Shown: positions 26,948-35,460, counted from the stretch's first letter. The stretch: DNA of 64,000 nt from Streptococcus parasanguinis (GCF_023109675.1 NZ_JALDUR010000001.1:1-64000); one strand, 5' to 3'. Made by a program: numbers and translations. The notes: a model not told the origin generated them from the sequence alone.

Positions 26948-27977
26948 CTTTGTTATAGTCAAAGCGAATGACTTGCTCCGTTGCATCTACATACGCGTGG
27001 ACTCCAAAGGGAACAATTGCTCTTGGTGTGGCATGACCAACGTTTAGATTATAGACAATCGGGGTATTGCTGTCAATGATATCCAATAGTGCCTCTTTAT
27101 AGTCGTCATAGAAAGTTTCATCCATAGGTTTTCCGACCAAGAGTCCACTGATGACTTCAAATATCCCAGTTTCTTTTAAAGCCTGCAACATTTTTTTGAA
27201 ATCATCAGGTTCAGGCTTTTCTTCACTTGTTTCTAGCAAGAGGATTTTTCCTTTCCAGTCGGATAAGTCAGGGAAGAGTCTGTACTTTTGGCAGAGTTCT
27301 GTACTGTCTACATATCGAGAGTTGTCAAAGATATCGTAGAGGGATTCGAGGCAACCACCGAGGATTTTTCCCTCGAACTGGGCAGTTCCTTGTAGCAAGT
27401 CAAAACCTGTATTTGCATGGCTGACACGAGGTATTCCCAAAGCTTTGGGACTGAAGTCAGTTCTTTCCTCATACCAAACGTCACTAGGTCGAATTTCCGA
27501 GATTCTTCCCGTCTCAATCAATTCTTTGAAGTAGTGGAGGCTGTATGGCAACATTTCTTTGTCTAACTCACAAATGTCTGCTAAAAAGGATTGACCATAA
27601 AAAGTCTTGATTCCTAGTTTATGCAACATGAGGTGGTTCATAGTTGTATCCGAGAAGCCAAGAAAAATTTTTTGTTTGATAACCTTTTGTAGTTGGTCAT
27701 TTTCAAAAAGATAAGGCAATAAACGATAGGTATCGTCTCCACCGATGGCGCATAAGATCATGTCGATGCTTTCATCAGAAAATGCCTGCATCAAATCCTC
27801 CGCACGAGCTTCAGGATGTTCTTTGATAAAGTCTAAGCCTTTTAGCGAATGGGGTAAAAAGATAGGATTGAGTCCGAGGCCCTTGAGACGTTGGACACCC
27901 AAGTCCATTTCGTGTTTGACAAAGTCTTCTCCGATAATCCCACTAGATAAACTTATAATACCAATAGTAGAAGTCAT
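26940..27977 (-). CDS. S66-family peptidase (LD-carboxypeptidase / MccF-like)
   Basis: 345 aa. Serine peptidase family S66: nucleophile Ser109 in FLGFSDTT after the IGGDDTYRLLPYL segment, and the catalytic His at about 315 in VGHATPRAIVPFG. S66 enzymes either trim peptidoglycan tetrapeptides (LdcA) or, in the MccF branch, inactivate peptidyl-nucleotide antibiotics such as microcin C. No signal peptide, so it is cytoplasmic. The length and sequence layout are closer to MccF-like proteins than to ~300-aa LdcA, but the substrate cannot be decided here. Monocistronic. Confidence 0.85.
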   Translation of the reverse strand: MTSTIGIISLSSGIIGEDFVKHEMDLGVQRLKGLGLNPIFLPHSLKGLDFIKEHPEARAEDLMQAFSDESIDMILCAIGGDDTYRLLPYLFENDQLQKVIKQKIFLGFSDTTMNHLMLHKLGIKTFYGQSFLADICELDKEMLPYSLHYFKELIETGRISEIRPSDVWYEERTDFSPKALGIPRVSHANTGFDLLQGTAQFEGKILGGCLESLYDIFDNSRYVDSTELCQKYRLFPDLSDWKGKILLLETSEEKPEPDDFKKMLQALKETGIFEVISGLLVGKPMDETFYDDYKEALLDIIDSNTPIVYNLNVGHATPRAIVPFGVHAYVDATEQVIRFDYNKES

Positions 27978-28326
27978 ATATTATCCTCCTAGAAAAAATT
28001 GATACTATTGTATCACAAAAGATGAGGGAAAACAACAAGAATTAGAGTCAGAAGAAGGCTTTTAGATCAAGAAAGTAGTAAAAAAGCAACCACTCGATAT
28101 GGTTTCTTCAGAATAGAGATAAGCTCTATCAACAATAGAAAATAGCCCTTTTAGAAGTTGATCGCCACATAGTTAAAAGTCTTAGGCATGCTGATGTAAT
28201 GGTATTTCTAAGAGCCTTTACTTTATACTCTAAAATAAAAGATTGAAGAAAGTTGTCCAAAATGGACTTTATCTTCAATTTGATTTTTAAATAATTTAGG
28301 AAATTGTGTTAAAATGAAATGAAAAT
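27978..28326. other. Intergenic region before cinA, with a long imperfect hairpin
   Basis: About 350 nt, AT-rich and without a credible gene. ATTGAAGA...GTCCA (28242-28259) pairs with TGGAC...TCTTCAAT (28263-28279) to form a ~17-bp imperfect stem followed by TTTGATTTTT, which resembles a terminator and isolates cinA from upstream transcription. A weak stem ATAGAG/CTCTAT lies near 28115-28132. Nothing else is recognised. Confidence 0.45.
28307..28315 (+). promoter_or_regulatory. Candidate vegetative promoter of cinA-recA
   Basis: Extended -10 TGT-TAAAAT (28307-28315), 12 nt upstream of the cin-box. It could give basal expression of recA outside competence. Confidence 0.4.
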
Positions 28327-28334
28327 TACGAATA
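28327..28334 (+). promoter_or_regulatory. cin-box (ComX/SigX -10 element) of cinA-recA
   Basis: TACGAATA, the exact consensus recognised by the competence sigma factor ComX, 18 nt before the cinA ATG. In streptococci cinA-recA is a late competence operon (established knowledge), which fits. Confidence 0.9.
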
Positions 28335-28352
28335 GTATAAGTAGGAGGCACC

Positions 28353-29621
28353 ATGAAGGCGGAAATTATTGCAGTTGGAACAGAAATTCTAACAGGACAA
28401 ATTGTGAACACCAATGCTCAATTCTTGTCTGAAAAATTGGCTAGTTTAGGGATTGATGTCTATTATCATGTGGCGGTAGGAGACAATGAAGGTCGTCTCT
28501 TCTCGACCATTGAGACAGCTTCAAAACGCAGTGATTTGGTGATTTTATGTGGTGGACTTGGGCCAACAGAGGATGATTTGACCAAGCAAACCCTTGCTAA
28601 GTTTTTAGGGAAAGAACTGGTTTTTGATCCAACAGCGCTTGCCAAACTCGACACCTTCTTTGCCAGTCGCCCTGATTATGTCCGGACGCCCAATAATGAG
28701 CGGCAAGCACAATTGATTGCCGGTTCAATCCCCCTTCAAAACCGTACAGGTCTCGCGGTTGGAGGTTTGATTGAAGTCGACGGTGTGACCTATGTCGTTC
28801 TACCTGGTCCACCAAGTGAGTTAAAACCCATGGTCAATGAACAATTGGTGCCTCATTTGACAACAGGGGAACAGCTCTTTTCAAGAGTCTTGCGCTTCTT
28901 TGGAATTGGGGAAAGCCAGCTGGTTACGATCCTAGCAGATATCATTGAGGAGCAGAGTGATCCGACGGTGGCTCCTTATGCCAAGACGGGAGAAGTGACC
29001 TTGCGTCTGTCTACAAAGGCGAAGGATCAAGCTTCAGCAGATGCTAAGCTCGATGTCTTAGAAAAGGAAATCTTATCACGCCACACCCTGGATCATCAAC
29101 CTTTGCAAGAGTTGTTTTACGGTTATGGGGATGACAATTCGATGGCCAAGGTGGCCTTTGATCTCTTGAAACGGACTGGTAAGACCATTACAGCTGCAGA
29201 AAGCCTGACGGCTGGCCTCTTCCAAGCGACTTTGGCAGATTTTTCAGGGGCGTCTAGCATCTTTGCAGGTGGTTTTGTCACCTATAGTCTGGAAGAAAAA
29301 AGCAAGATGTTGTCTATTCCAGCTCAAGAGTTGGAGCAACATGGAGTGGTGTCTCATTTTACAGCTCAAGCCATGGCTTCACAGGCCCGTAAGTTAACAG
29401 GATCCGATTATGGTGTTAGCCTGACCGGAGTTGCGGGGCCAGATAGTCTAGAAGGGCACCCAGCAGGGACTGTCTTTATCGGACTTGCAACTCCAAACGG
29501 AGTGGATAGTGTTCAAGTTAATATCGCTGGACGTAGCCGGGCGGATGTCCGCGAAATTGCAGTTCTTCATGCCTTTAATTTGGTACGCTTGGCTGTATTA
29601 AATGGTGAAAATTTGGTATAA
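28353..29621 (+). CDS. cinA: Competence/damage-inducible protein CinA
   Basis: 422 aa with two domains: an N-terminal MoaB/MogA-like part ([31 protein letters not shown]) and a C-terminal PncC-type NMN amidohydrolase domain ([21 protein letters not shown]). In pneumococcus CinA brings RecA to the membrane during transformation. The AGGAGG ribosome site lies just after the cin-box. It is followed by recA 119 nt later, and the pair is expected to be induced by ComX. Confidence 0.95.
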   Translation: MKAEIIAVGTEILTGQIVNTNAQFLSEKLASLGIDVYYHVAVGDNEGRLFSTIETASKRSDLVILCGGLGPTEDDLTKQTLAKFLGKELVFDPTALAKLDTFFASRPDYVRTPNNERQAQLIAGSIPLQNRTGLAVGGLIEVDGVTYVVLPGPPSELKPMVNEQLVPHLTTGEQLFSRVLRFFGIGESQLVTILADIIEEQSDPTVAPYAKTGEVTLRLSTKAKDQASADAKLDVLEKEILSRHTLDHQPLQELFYGYGDDNSMAKVAFDLLKRTGKTITAAESLTAGLFQATLADFSGASSIFAGGFVTYSLEEKSKMLSIPAQELEQHGVVSHFTAQAMASQARKLTGSDYGVSLTGVAGPDSLEGHPAGTVFIGLATPNGVDSVQVNIAGRSRADVREIAVLHAFNLVRLAVLNGENLV

Positions 29622-29740
29622 TGAAGCTTGTGCCAAATGAAGAATAATTCTAAAAATGGATAGGAAATGAGCCTTTCAAAGACCGGAAAACGTCAGTGAG
29701 TTGCATGCATTTCCTGTATAGTAAAAAATAGGAGAAAAGA

Positions 29741-30886
29741 ATGGCGAAAAAACAGAAAAAATTAGATGATATCTCTAAGAAATTTGGAGATGAGCGTGAA
29801 AAAGCGCTCAATGATGCCCTGAAATTGATCGAAAAAGACTTTGGTAAGGGATCGATCATGCGTTTGGGTGAACGTGCAGAGCAAAAAGTACAAGTCATGA
29901 GCTCTGGTTCCTTGGCGCTTGATATTGCCTTGGGTGCTGGTGGTTATCCAAAAGGTCGGATCATCGAAATCTATGGTCCAGAATCATCTGGTAAAACAAC
30001 CGTTGCCCTCCATGCAGTAGCGCAAGCACAGAAAGAAGGGGGCATTGCTGCCTTTATCGATGCCGAGCATGCCTTGGATCCATCTTATGCAGCAGCTCTT
30101 GGGGTCAATATCGACGAACTTCTCTTGTCTCAACCAGACTCAGGGGAACAAGGACTTGAAATTGCTGGTAAATTGATCGACTCTGGTGCGGTTGATTTGG
30201 TGGTTGTCGACTCTGTTGCAGCCTTGGTACCACGTGCGGAAATCGATGGAGATATCGGGGATAGCCACGTTGGTTTGCAAGCGCGGATGATGAGCCAAGC
30301 GATGCGTAAACTCGGAGCTTCGATCAATAAGACCAAGACCATTGCCATCTTTATCAACCAATTGCGTGAAAAAGTTGGGGTCATGTTTGGGAACCCTGAA
30401 ACCACACCTGGTGGTCGTGCCCTTAAATTCTACGCTTCTGTCCGTCTAGATGTTCGTGGAAACACTCAAATCAAGGGGACTGGGGACCAAAAAGATACCA
30501 ACGTTGGTAAGGAAACCAAGATCAAGGTTGTGAAGAACAAGGTAGCTCCACCGTTCAAAGAAGCCATGGTTGAAATCATGTACGGGGAAGGAATTTCACG
30601 TACAGGTGAATTGGTGAAGATTGCAACAGATTTGGATATCATCCAAAAAGCTGGTGCCTGGTACTCATATAACGGCGAAAAAATTGGTCAAGGATCTGAA
30701 AATGCTAAGAAATTCTTGGCTGACCACCCAGAAATTTTTGACGAAATCGACCACAAGGTTCGGGTTCATTTTGGTTTGATCGAAGAAGACGAAGCAGTGA
30801 AAACCCTTGATAAAACTGAAGAAGCAGCTCCTGTCGTAGAAGAAGTAACTCTAGATTTAGATGATGCGATTGAAATTGAAGATTAA
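29741..30886 (+). CDS. recA: Recombinase RecA
   Basis: 381 aa. Walker A GPESSGKT at 79-86, Walker [19 protein letters not shown]-binding loops L1/L2 around [10 protein letters not shown] and [13 protein letters not shown], and an acidic C-terminal tail ending LDDAIEIED. It forms the filament for homologous recombination, the DNA-damage response and transformation. AGGAG lies 8 nt before the ATG. Co-transcription with cinA is expected under competence, with a basal promoter possible in the 119-nt gap. Confidence 0.98.
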   Translation: MAKKQKKLDDISKKFGDEREKALNDALKLIEKDFGKGSIMRLGERAEQKVQVMSSGSLALDIALGAGGYPKGRIIEIYGPESSGKTTVALHAVAQAQKEGGIAAFIDAEHALDPSYAAALGVNIDELLLSQPDSGEQGLEIAGKLIDSGAVDLVVVDSVAALVPRAEIDGDIGDSHVGLQARMMSQAMRKLGASINKTKTIAIFINQLREKVGVMFGNPETTPGGRALKFYASVRLDVRGNTQIKGTGDQKDTNVGKETKIKVVKNKVAPPFKEAMVEIMYGEGISRTGELVKIATDLDIIQKAGAWYSYNGEKIGQGSENAKKFLADHPEIFDEIDHKVRVHFGLIEEDEAVKTLDKTEEAAPVVEEVTLDLDDAIEIED

Positions 30887-30923
30887 TTTTTTTCAAAATA
30901 GGTCGCTAGACTGATGGTTTTTG

Positions 30924-30953
30924 TGTTATAATTTAATACGATAGTATTATCGT
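30924..30953 (+). promoter_or_regulatory. spx promoter with a palindromic site at the start
   Basis: Extended -10 TGT-TATAAT (30924-30932). Immediately after it ACGATA (30938-30943) and TATCGT (30948-30953) form an inverted repeat that would span the transcription start, fitting an operator or a 5' hairpin. No regulator is assigned. Confidence 0.5.
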
Positions 30954-30973
30954 GTAGCGAAAGGAGTGCATGC

Positions 30974-31372
30974 ATGATTAAAATTTATACAGTGTCAAGT
31001 TGCACCAGCTGTAAAAAAGCAAAGACTTGGCTCAATGCTCACCAGCTAACTTATAAAGAACAAAACCTCGGTAAAGAAGGGATCACCAAAGAAGAATTAT
31101 TGGATATCCTTACAAAGACTGAAAATGGAGTGGCAAGTATTGTCTCTTCAAAAAATCGATACGCTAAAAATCTAGGAGTGGACATTGAAGACTTGAGTGT
31201 CAATGAAGTCATTGACATCATCATGGAAACACCTCGTATTCTTAAAAGTCCGATCTTGGTAGATGACAAACGTCTCCAAGTGGGCTACAAAGAAGATGAT
31301 ATTCGTGCCTTCTTGCCACGATCAGTTCGAAATGTAGAAAATGCAGAAGCGCGGATGCGTGCAGCCCTTTAA
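30974..31372 (+). CDS. spx: Spx-family redox-responsive transcription regulator
   Basis: 132 aa ArsC-like Spx protein. The redox switch CxxC is Cys10-Thr-Ser-Cys13 (VSSCTSCKKAKTWL). It binds the RNA polymerase alpha subunit C-terminal domain and reprograms transcription under thiol and oxidative stress. Streptococci usually have two paralogues (SpxA1/SpxA2); the copy cannot be told from sequence reading alone. AAAGGAG lies 7 nt before the start. Monocistronic with a strong terminator. Confidence 0.93.
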   Translation: MIKIYTVSSCTSCKKAKTWLNAHQLTYKEQNLGKEGITKEELLDILTKTENGVASIVSSKNRYAKNLGVDIEDLSVNEVIDIIMETPRILKSPILVDDKRLQVGYKEDDIRAFLPRSVRNVENAEARMRAAL

Positions 31373-31380
31373 AGTGATTG

Positions 31381-31416
31381 AAAATCAGAAACAATTTGTT
31401 TCTGATTTTTTCTTTT
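31381..31416 (+). terminator. Terminator of spx
   Basis: AAAATCAGAAACA (31381-31393) pairs with TGTTTCTGATTTT (31397-31409), then TTTCTTTTT. Strong intrinsic terminator, 10 nt past the stop. Confidence 0.85.
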
Positions 31417-31464
31417 TAAAAATTGGAATGAAAAGCAGTTTACTGCGCCATTTTACGAAATCTA

Positions 31465-31473
31465 TGATACAAT
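31465..31473 (+). promoter_or_regulatory. Extended -10 promoter of the DUF1307 lipoprotein gene
   Basis: TGA-TACAAT (31465-31473), 34 nt before the ATG. No good -35 is visible. Confidence 0.5.
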
Positions 31474-31507
31474 ATTTTAGAAAACAATAACTAGTAAGGA
31501 ATGGAAA

Positions 31508-32104
31508 ATGAAAAGGAAAATCTTCTTATTGGGTGTACTTGCCTTGTGTTTGACGGGATGCGGTCAAAAAAAGCAAGTGAAAACGCCAACTTCAAGTGAA
31601 CAAAAGGCAATCCAAGCAAAAGCAGAGCAGCTGCAAAAGGATAATAAGAGTATCTTGCAAAAAGCTGAAGAAAATAAAGTCATCACTAGAACCTTTGTTT
31701 TTCCAAAAGATGACAAGGGGACACAACAAACGCAAATCGTCACCTATGTGGGGGATACCTTTAAAAAATTGGAGACCATCAATGTGACGGCAACCGATGA
31801 GGAGTTGAAAAAAGGGATCCAACAGGTTGGAGTCGAGGAAGCGCAAAAGCAATTGAGAGAATCCTTTAACAAGGACGATGCCTTTAAGGAAGCTTTGACA
31901 GTGCCAGGTTTCACAGCTGATTTAACCTTGGAAAATGAGAATGAATACAAGGTAACCATCACCTATGATTTTGAAGCAATGGATGTGAAGAAGGCTGAAG
32001 GCATGACCTACTTCAAAAACAATCACTTACCAGAGTTGTTGAAGCTGACACCGAGTCAATTTGCGGATAATCTTATCAATGCTGGAGCGAGTGAGCAAAA
32101 ATAA
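31508..32104 (+). CDS. DUF1307 (YehR-like) lipoprotein
   Basis: 198 aa. A type II signal peptide ends in the lipobox LTGC, with Cys18 as lipidation site. A Lys/Gln/Ala-rich helical linker (about 25-60) precedes a beta-rich DUF1307 domain (RTFVFPKDDKG ... FEAMDVKKAEGMTYFK). The function of the family is not known. Its position between spx and ireB is the same as in pneumococcus. AAGGAATGGAAA provides the ribosome site. Confidence 0.82.
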   Translation: MKRKIFLLGVLALCLTGCGQKKQVKTPTSSEQKAIQAKAEQLQKDNKSILQKAEENKVITRTFVFPKDDKGTQQTQIVTYVGDTFKKLETINVTATDEELKKGIQQVGVEEAQKQLRESFNKDDAFKEALTVPGFTADLTLENENEYKVTITYDFEAMDVKKAEGMTYFKNNHLPELLKLTPSQFADNLINAGASEQK

Positions 32105-32169
32105 AAAAACAGTTTAGCTAAAATAGCTCAAAAATGCTTGAAAAAGCCGTAAAATCAAGGGCTTGGCCG

Positions 32170-32198
32170 TTGTGGAAAACTCTTAATTATGGTATAAT
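32170..32198 (+). promoter_or_regulatory. Promoter of ireB-ruvX-DUF1292
   Basis: TTGTGG (32170-32175), 17-nt spacer, TATAAT (32193-32198) preceded by TGG, so both -35 and extended -10 are present. It lies 30 nt before the GTG start of ireB. Confidence 0.75.
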
Positions 32199-32228
32199 AG
32201 TAATATTCTAAGGAAAGAGGGTGTTCTT

Positions 32229-32495
32229 GTGGGATTTACAGATGAAACAGTACGTTTTAATCTTGATGATTCAAATCGTAAGGAAATTAGCGAGACCTTG
32301 AAAGATGTTTACTTGTCACTGGATGAAAAAGGCTACAATCCAATTAATCAAATCGTAGGATACGTACTCAGTGGTGATCCTGCCTATGTACCTCGTTATA
32401 ATAATGCACGGAACCAAATTCGTAAATATGAACGAGATGAGATCGTGGAAGAATTGGTACGTTATTATTTGAAAGGGCAAGGAATAGACCTCTAA
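32229..32495 (+). CDS. ireB: IreB, Ser/Thr-kinase-regulated DUF965 protein
   Basis: 88 aa with a GTG start, fixed by the invariant N-terminus [10 protein letters not shown]. Thr4 and Thr7, the sites phosphorylated by the PASTA kinase IreK in Enterococcus faecalis, are both present. DUF965/IreB controls cell-wall and cephalosporin-resistance physiology by acting on MurAA turnover (knowledge from enterococci and listeria). The gene overlaps ruvX by one base (TAATG), a conserved IreB-RuvX-DUF1292 operon of Firmicutes. Confidence 0.94.
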   Translation: MGFTDETVRFNLDDSNRKEISETLKDVYLSLDEKGYNPINQIVGYVLSGDPAYVPRYNNARNQIRKYERDEIVEELVRYYLKGQGIDL

Positions 32496-32914
32496 TGAGA
32501 ATTATGGGATTGGATGTCGGTTCAAAGACCGTCGGGGTTGCTGTGAGTGATCCTCTCGGTTTTACAGCTCAGGGTCTTGAAATCATTCAAATTGATGAGG
32601 ACAAAAAAGAATTTGGCTTAGAACGATTAGCCGAATTAGTAGCTCAATACAAGGTAGACCGTTTTGTTGTAGGCTTGCCGAAAAACATGAACAACACAAG
32701 CGGACCGCGTGTGGAAGCCAGTCAGGCGTATGGCACGATGATTGCTGAAAAGTTTGGCTTGCCAGTCGACTACCAAGACGAACGGTTGACAACAGTTGCC
32801 GCAGAGCGGATGTTGATTGAGCAAGCAGACGTTAGCCGTAGCAAACGCAAAAAAGTTATTGATAAGTTAGCGGCGCAGCTCATTTTACAAAATTATTTAG
32901 ATCGTAATTTTTAG
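32495..32914 (+). CDS. ruvX: RuvX/YqgF putative Holliday junction resolvase, pre-16S rRNA nuclease
   Basis: 139 aa RNase H-fold protein. The N-terminal [17 protein letters not shown] holds the first catalytic Asp; YQDERLTT gives the conserved Glu/Arg, and [16 protein letters not shown] the last catalytic Asp. The family processes the 16S rRNA 5' end and was first proposed as a Holliday resolvase. It overlaps ireB by one base and is followed after 22 nt by the DUF1292 gene. Confidence 0.94.
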   Translation: MRIMGLDVGSKTVGVAVSDPLGFTAQGLEIIQIDEDKKEFGLERLAELVAQYKVDRFVVGLPKNMNNTSGPRVEASQAYGTMIAEKFGLPVDYQDERLTTVAAERMLIEQADVSRSKRKKVIDKLAAQLILQNYLDRNF

Positions 32915-32936
32915 AAAGAAAACGAGGAAGAATAGT

Positions 32937-33242
32937 ATGGCACATGATCATAACCACGACCATGAAGAACGTGAATTAATCACATTGGTGGATGAACAAG
33001 GAAATGAAACCTTGTTTGAAATTCTTTTGACCATCGATGGCAAAGAAGAGTTTGGAAAGAACTATGTCCTTTTGATCCCTGCAAATGCAGAAGAAGATGA
33101 AAATGGCGAAGTTGAAATTCAAGCTTATTCATTTACAGAAAACGAAGACGGAACAGAAGGCGACCTTCAACCAATCCCAGAAGACTCAGATGCAGAATGG
33201 GATATGATCGAAGAAGTCTTCAACAGCTTTATGGAGGAGTGA
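32937..33242 (+). CDS. DUF1292 (YrzB-like) acidic protein
   Basis: 101 aa, strongly acidic, with a His-rich N-terminus ([13 protein letters not shown]). DUF1292 proteins follow IreB and RuvX in many Firmicutes; function unknown. Ribosome site GAGGAAG is well placed. The TGA stop is inside the left arm of the first hairpin of the array that follows, so folding of the mRNA begins at the very end of this gene. Confidence 0.9.
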   Translation: MAHDHNHDHEERELITLVDEQGNETLFEILLTIDGKEEFGKNYVLLIPANAEEDENGEVEIQAYSFTENEDGTEGDLQPIPEDSDAEWDMIEEVFNSFMEE

Positions 33243-33463
33243 TACAGTCTGGGAGACTGTATCACCTCAACTCCTAGAAACTAGAAAGAGTTGAAACGTC
33301 CGGGGGACGTTTTTAGCCCTGCTTCAAGAAATAAGAAAAAGCAGGAAGTCTGGGAGACTGTATCAGCCCAACTCCCAGAAATTGGAAAGAGTTGGAAGTC
33401 CGGGGGACGTTTTTAGCCTTGCGCTAGAAAGCAAGATTGCAAGTAAGTCCAATGGACTTGTTG
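33241..33463 (+). repeat. Array of five hairpins with a 49-51-nt period
   Basis: Five short hairpins are centred at 33252, 33303, 33353, 33403 and 33452. Stems differ: GATACAGTCT-ggg-AGACTGTATC, AAACGTCC-ggg-GGACGTTT, GTCT-ggg-AGAC, GTCC-ggg-GGAC, and AAGTCC-aat-GGACTT. Hairpins 1/3 and 2/4 share sequence, forming a ~101-nt double unit repeated twice. Between them lie secondary stems (CAACTC/GAGTTG, CCTGCTT/AAGCAGG, CCAACTC/GAGTTGG, CTTGC/GCAAG) that all carry an A-rich AGAAA-type loop. No protein is encoded. The first hairpin may act as a 3' end for ireB-ruvX-DUF1292. Confidence 0.75.
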
Positions 33464-33499
33464 TAAAGATGAACGGAAAGAATAACTACAAAAGAAAGG

Positions 33500-33534
33500 A
33501 GCGCAAACGTCAGAAGAGGTTTTGTCGCTTTTTT
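33500..33534 (+). terminator. Terminator-like hairpin before folC
   Basis: AGCG...AAAC (33500-33508) pairs with GTTT...CGCT (33518-33529) with small bulges, followed by TTTTT. folC starts only 16 nt later and no promoter fits in between, so folC may depend on read-through or on a promoter within the hairpin array. Confidence 0.45.
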
Positions 33535-33550
33535 CTTTTAGGAGGAAGAT

Positions 33551-34783
33551 GTGAATAAGATTGAGCAATGGATGAATAGTCGGATCGGTCTGAATTTCCG
33601 ATCAGGACTGGATCGTATGGAGCAGGCGCTGAGCCTTTTAGGGAGACCGGATAAGTCTTATCCGATCCTTCATGTGACAGGAACCAATGGGAAGGGATCG
33701 ACGATCGCCTTTATGCGCCAATTGTTGATGGTTCATGGGAAGAAAGTTGGGACCTTTACTTCTCCTCATATGATCAGTATCCATGATCGGATTTGTATTG
33801 GGGATCAGCCAATTTCAGATGAAGATTTCACTCGGATTGGTCAAGAGGTGCAGCAGATGGAGCAGACCCTACTCCAAACCCAGGACCAACTCTCCTATTT
33901 TGAGATTATCTGTCTCATGGCCCTTTTGTATTTTAAGGAACAAGCTGTGGACGTGGTCTTATTGGAAGTAGGTATTGGTGGGCTTCTGGACACGACCAAT
34001 GTAGTGACAGGAGAGATTGCAGTGATCACTTCGGTTGGCCTGGATCACCAAGAAACGCTAGGAGGGACTATTGCGGCAATTGCTCAGCAAAAGGCAGGGA
34101 TCTTTAAGAAGGGCAAGAAAGCTGTTGTGGGTCCCTTGTCGGATGATGCTATAACTGTTTGTCAAGAAAAAGCGAAGCAATTGGATGTGGATCTCTACGC
34201 CTTCCAGAACGATTTTGGCTTAGAGCAGGATCGTTTTTGGAATGAAAACGTGGAACTTGTCTTGCCGTCTCTGGGTTTGAAGGGTGATTACCAACGGGAA
34301 AATGCTGCAGTAGCTTTGGAGGCCTTTTTCCTCTATATGGAGGGCCTAGATCAAGAAGTGGATATGGAGCAGGTCAAACACGCCTTGCAAGAGACAAGGT
34401 GGCCGGGCCGTCTAGAGTTATTTGGCGACCAGGTGTATCTGGATGGCGCTCATAATCCTCATGCTATGTTGCGCTTGATCGAGTTTGCCAATAGCTTAGC
34501 AGGAAAGCGCGTGAAGATTTTATTCGGTGCTCTCAAACGAAAAGATTATAGTGGGATGCTCCAAACGCTTCAAGCGGGATTGCCAGAAGCTGAATTGATT
34601 TTGACGACCTTTCATTACGGTGAAGTGGTGGCGCAGGGTGATCGACAAGACCTGCCTTATGTGGCTGACTACAAGGCCTATATCAAAGAGTTTATGGATC
34701 AGAGCCATCCAGATGAGGTTTTATTTGTGACAGGTTCCTTGTATTTTATTGCAGAAGTAAGGGCATTTTTATTAGAGGGGTAA
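33551..34783 (+). CDS. folC: Bifunctional folylpolyglutamate/dihydrofolate synthase
   Basis: 410 aa Mur-ligase-family enzyme adding glutamate to (dihydro)folate. P-loop TGTNGKGST around 43-51; HVTGTNGKG is diagnostic for FolC. DHQETLGGTIAAIAQQKAGIFK carries the carbamylated-lysine/metal region. The start is GTG with AGGAGGAAG just upstream; an overlapping ATG is followed at once by a stop. Pneumococcus has folC at the same place, before a lipoprotein gene and cls. Confidence 0.95.
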   Translation: MNKIEQWMNSRIGLNFRSGLDRMEQALSLLGRPDKSYPILHVTGTNGKGSTIAFMRQLLMVHGKKVGTFTSPHMISIHDRICIGDQPISDEDFTRIGQEVQQMEQTLLQTQDQLSYFEIICLMALLYFKEQAVDVVLLEVGIGGLLDTTNVVTGEIAVITSVGLDHQETLGGTIAAIAQQKAGIFKKGKKAVVGPLSDDAITVCQEKAKQLDVDLYAFQNDFGLEQDRFWNENVELVLPSLGLKGDYQRENAAVALEAFFLYMEGLDQEVDMEQVKHALQETRWPGRLELFGDQVYLDGAHNPHAMLRLIEFANSLAGKRVKILFGALKRKDYSGMLQTLQAGLPEAELILTTFHYGEVVAQGDRQDLPYVADYKAYIKEFMDQSHPDEVLFVTGSLYFIAEVRAFLLEG

Positions 34784-34787
34784 ACAA

Positions 34788-34816
34788 TTGACCTAAAGAC
34801 TTTCTTGGCGTATACT
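34788..34816 (+). promoter_or_regulatory. Promoter of the small lipoprotein gene
   Basis: TTGACC (34788-34793), 17-nt spacer, TATACT (34811-34816), 43 nt before the ATG and directly after the folC stop. Near-consensus. Confidence 0.75.
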
Positions 34817-34859
34817 GGTGGTAGATAGTATACGGTTATGGCGAAAGGAGTCGATCTTA

Positions 34860-35270
34860 ATGAAAAAAATCATGTCTATACTGACCTTGGCGGTAGCTCT
34901 TTTCCTGACTGCTTGTAGCCAGCAAGAAAAAGCAACACAGACTTCGAGCAAACAGACGTCTACTTCATCACAGACTATGACTTCGGCGAGTGAAGAACAG
35001 AAAGAAGGAGTGTCCATAGATGGCAGTTATCGAGGACAGGACGAGGAAAATACGATTCTCTTAGTTGTGACGGGGCGAAAAGGCACGTTTACGGTACAAG
35101 ATGCTGATGGAGAAGAAGAGACCAAAGAGGTCAGCATTGATCCGGTCAATCAATCCATGCGTATCGGGGATGAGCCTTATCGCTATCGGATCGAAGGAGA
35201 TCAGTTGTCGCTAGAAGACCTAGAGCAAGCAGAGGATGATCAAGGGATTATCGTTTTGACCAAGCAATAA
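34860..35270 (+). CDS. Small secreted lipoprotein of unknown function
   Basis: 136 aa from the ATG at 34860, chosen because AAAGGAG precedes it and it begins a normal signal peptide. Lipobox LTAC with Cys19. A Ser/Thr/Gln-rich linker (about 20-55) leads to a ~75-residue beta-rich domain (DGSYRGQDEENTILLVVTG) that is strongly acidic. No known function. Position between folC and cls is shared with pneumococcus. It has its own promoter, and a family 1 repeat follows it. Confidence 0.8.
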   Translation: MKKIMSILTLAVALFLTACSQQEKATQTSSKQTSTSSQTMTSASEEQKEGVSIDGSYRGQDEENTILLVVTGRKGTFTVQDADGEEETKEVSIDPVNQSMRIGDEPYRYRIEGDQLSLEDLEQAEDDQGIIVLTKQ

Positions 35271-35283
35271 GGGACGAAACAAG

Positions 35284-35460
35284 AGAGAGTGGGACAGAAA
35301 TCGGTAATTCGTTAGAATTCGATTTCGTCGTCCCACCTCCGCACAGTTGAGTAGGGCTGTAAAAGCTGATGAAATCAGCGTAGTAGAGCCCACTCAACCA
35401 CTGCGTCTTGCTCGACAATCCAAAAATAATTGAGAGGCTAGGACTTCTGTCCCACTCTCT
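35284..35460. repeat. Dispersed intergenic element, family 1, copy 2, with perfect terminal inverted repeats
   Basis: 177 nt bounded by AGAGAGTGGGACAGAA (35284-35299) and its exact reverse complement TTCTGTCCCACTCTCT (35445-35460). The inside is nearly identical to copy 1 (16728-16910), including GGTAATTCGTTAGAATTCG and AGTTGAGTAGGGCTGTAAAA. It codes for nothing. The layout is that of a MITE-like element or RUP/BOX-type streptococcal repeat. Its right end followed by TTTTTG can terminate the lipoprotein transcript. Confidence 0.88.

Noticed and set aside
28255-28267. GTCCA-AAA-TGGAC upstream of cinA as an operator shared with the palindrome at 42820
   Set aside because: Here the sequence is the tip of a longer imperfect hairpin with a T-rich tail, which is better explained as a terminator.
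33241-33463. CRISPR array suspected from the ~50-nt period
   Set aside because: The repeated parts are not identical and are themselves palindromic with changed stems, there are only five units, and no cas genes are present.
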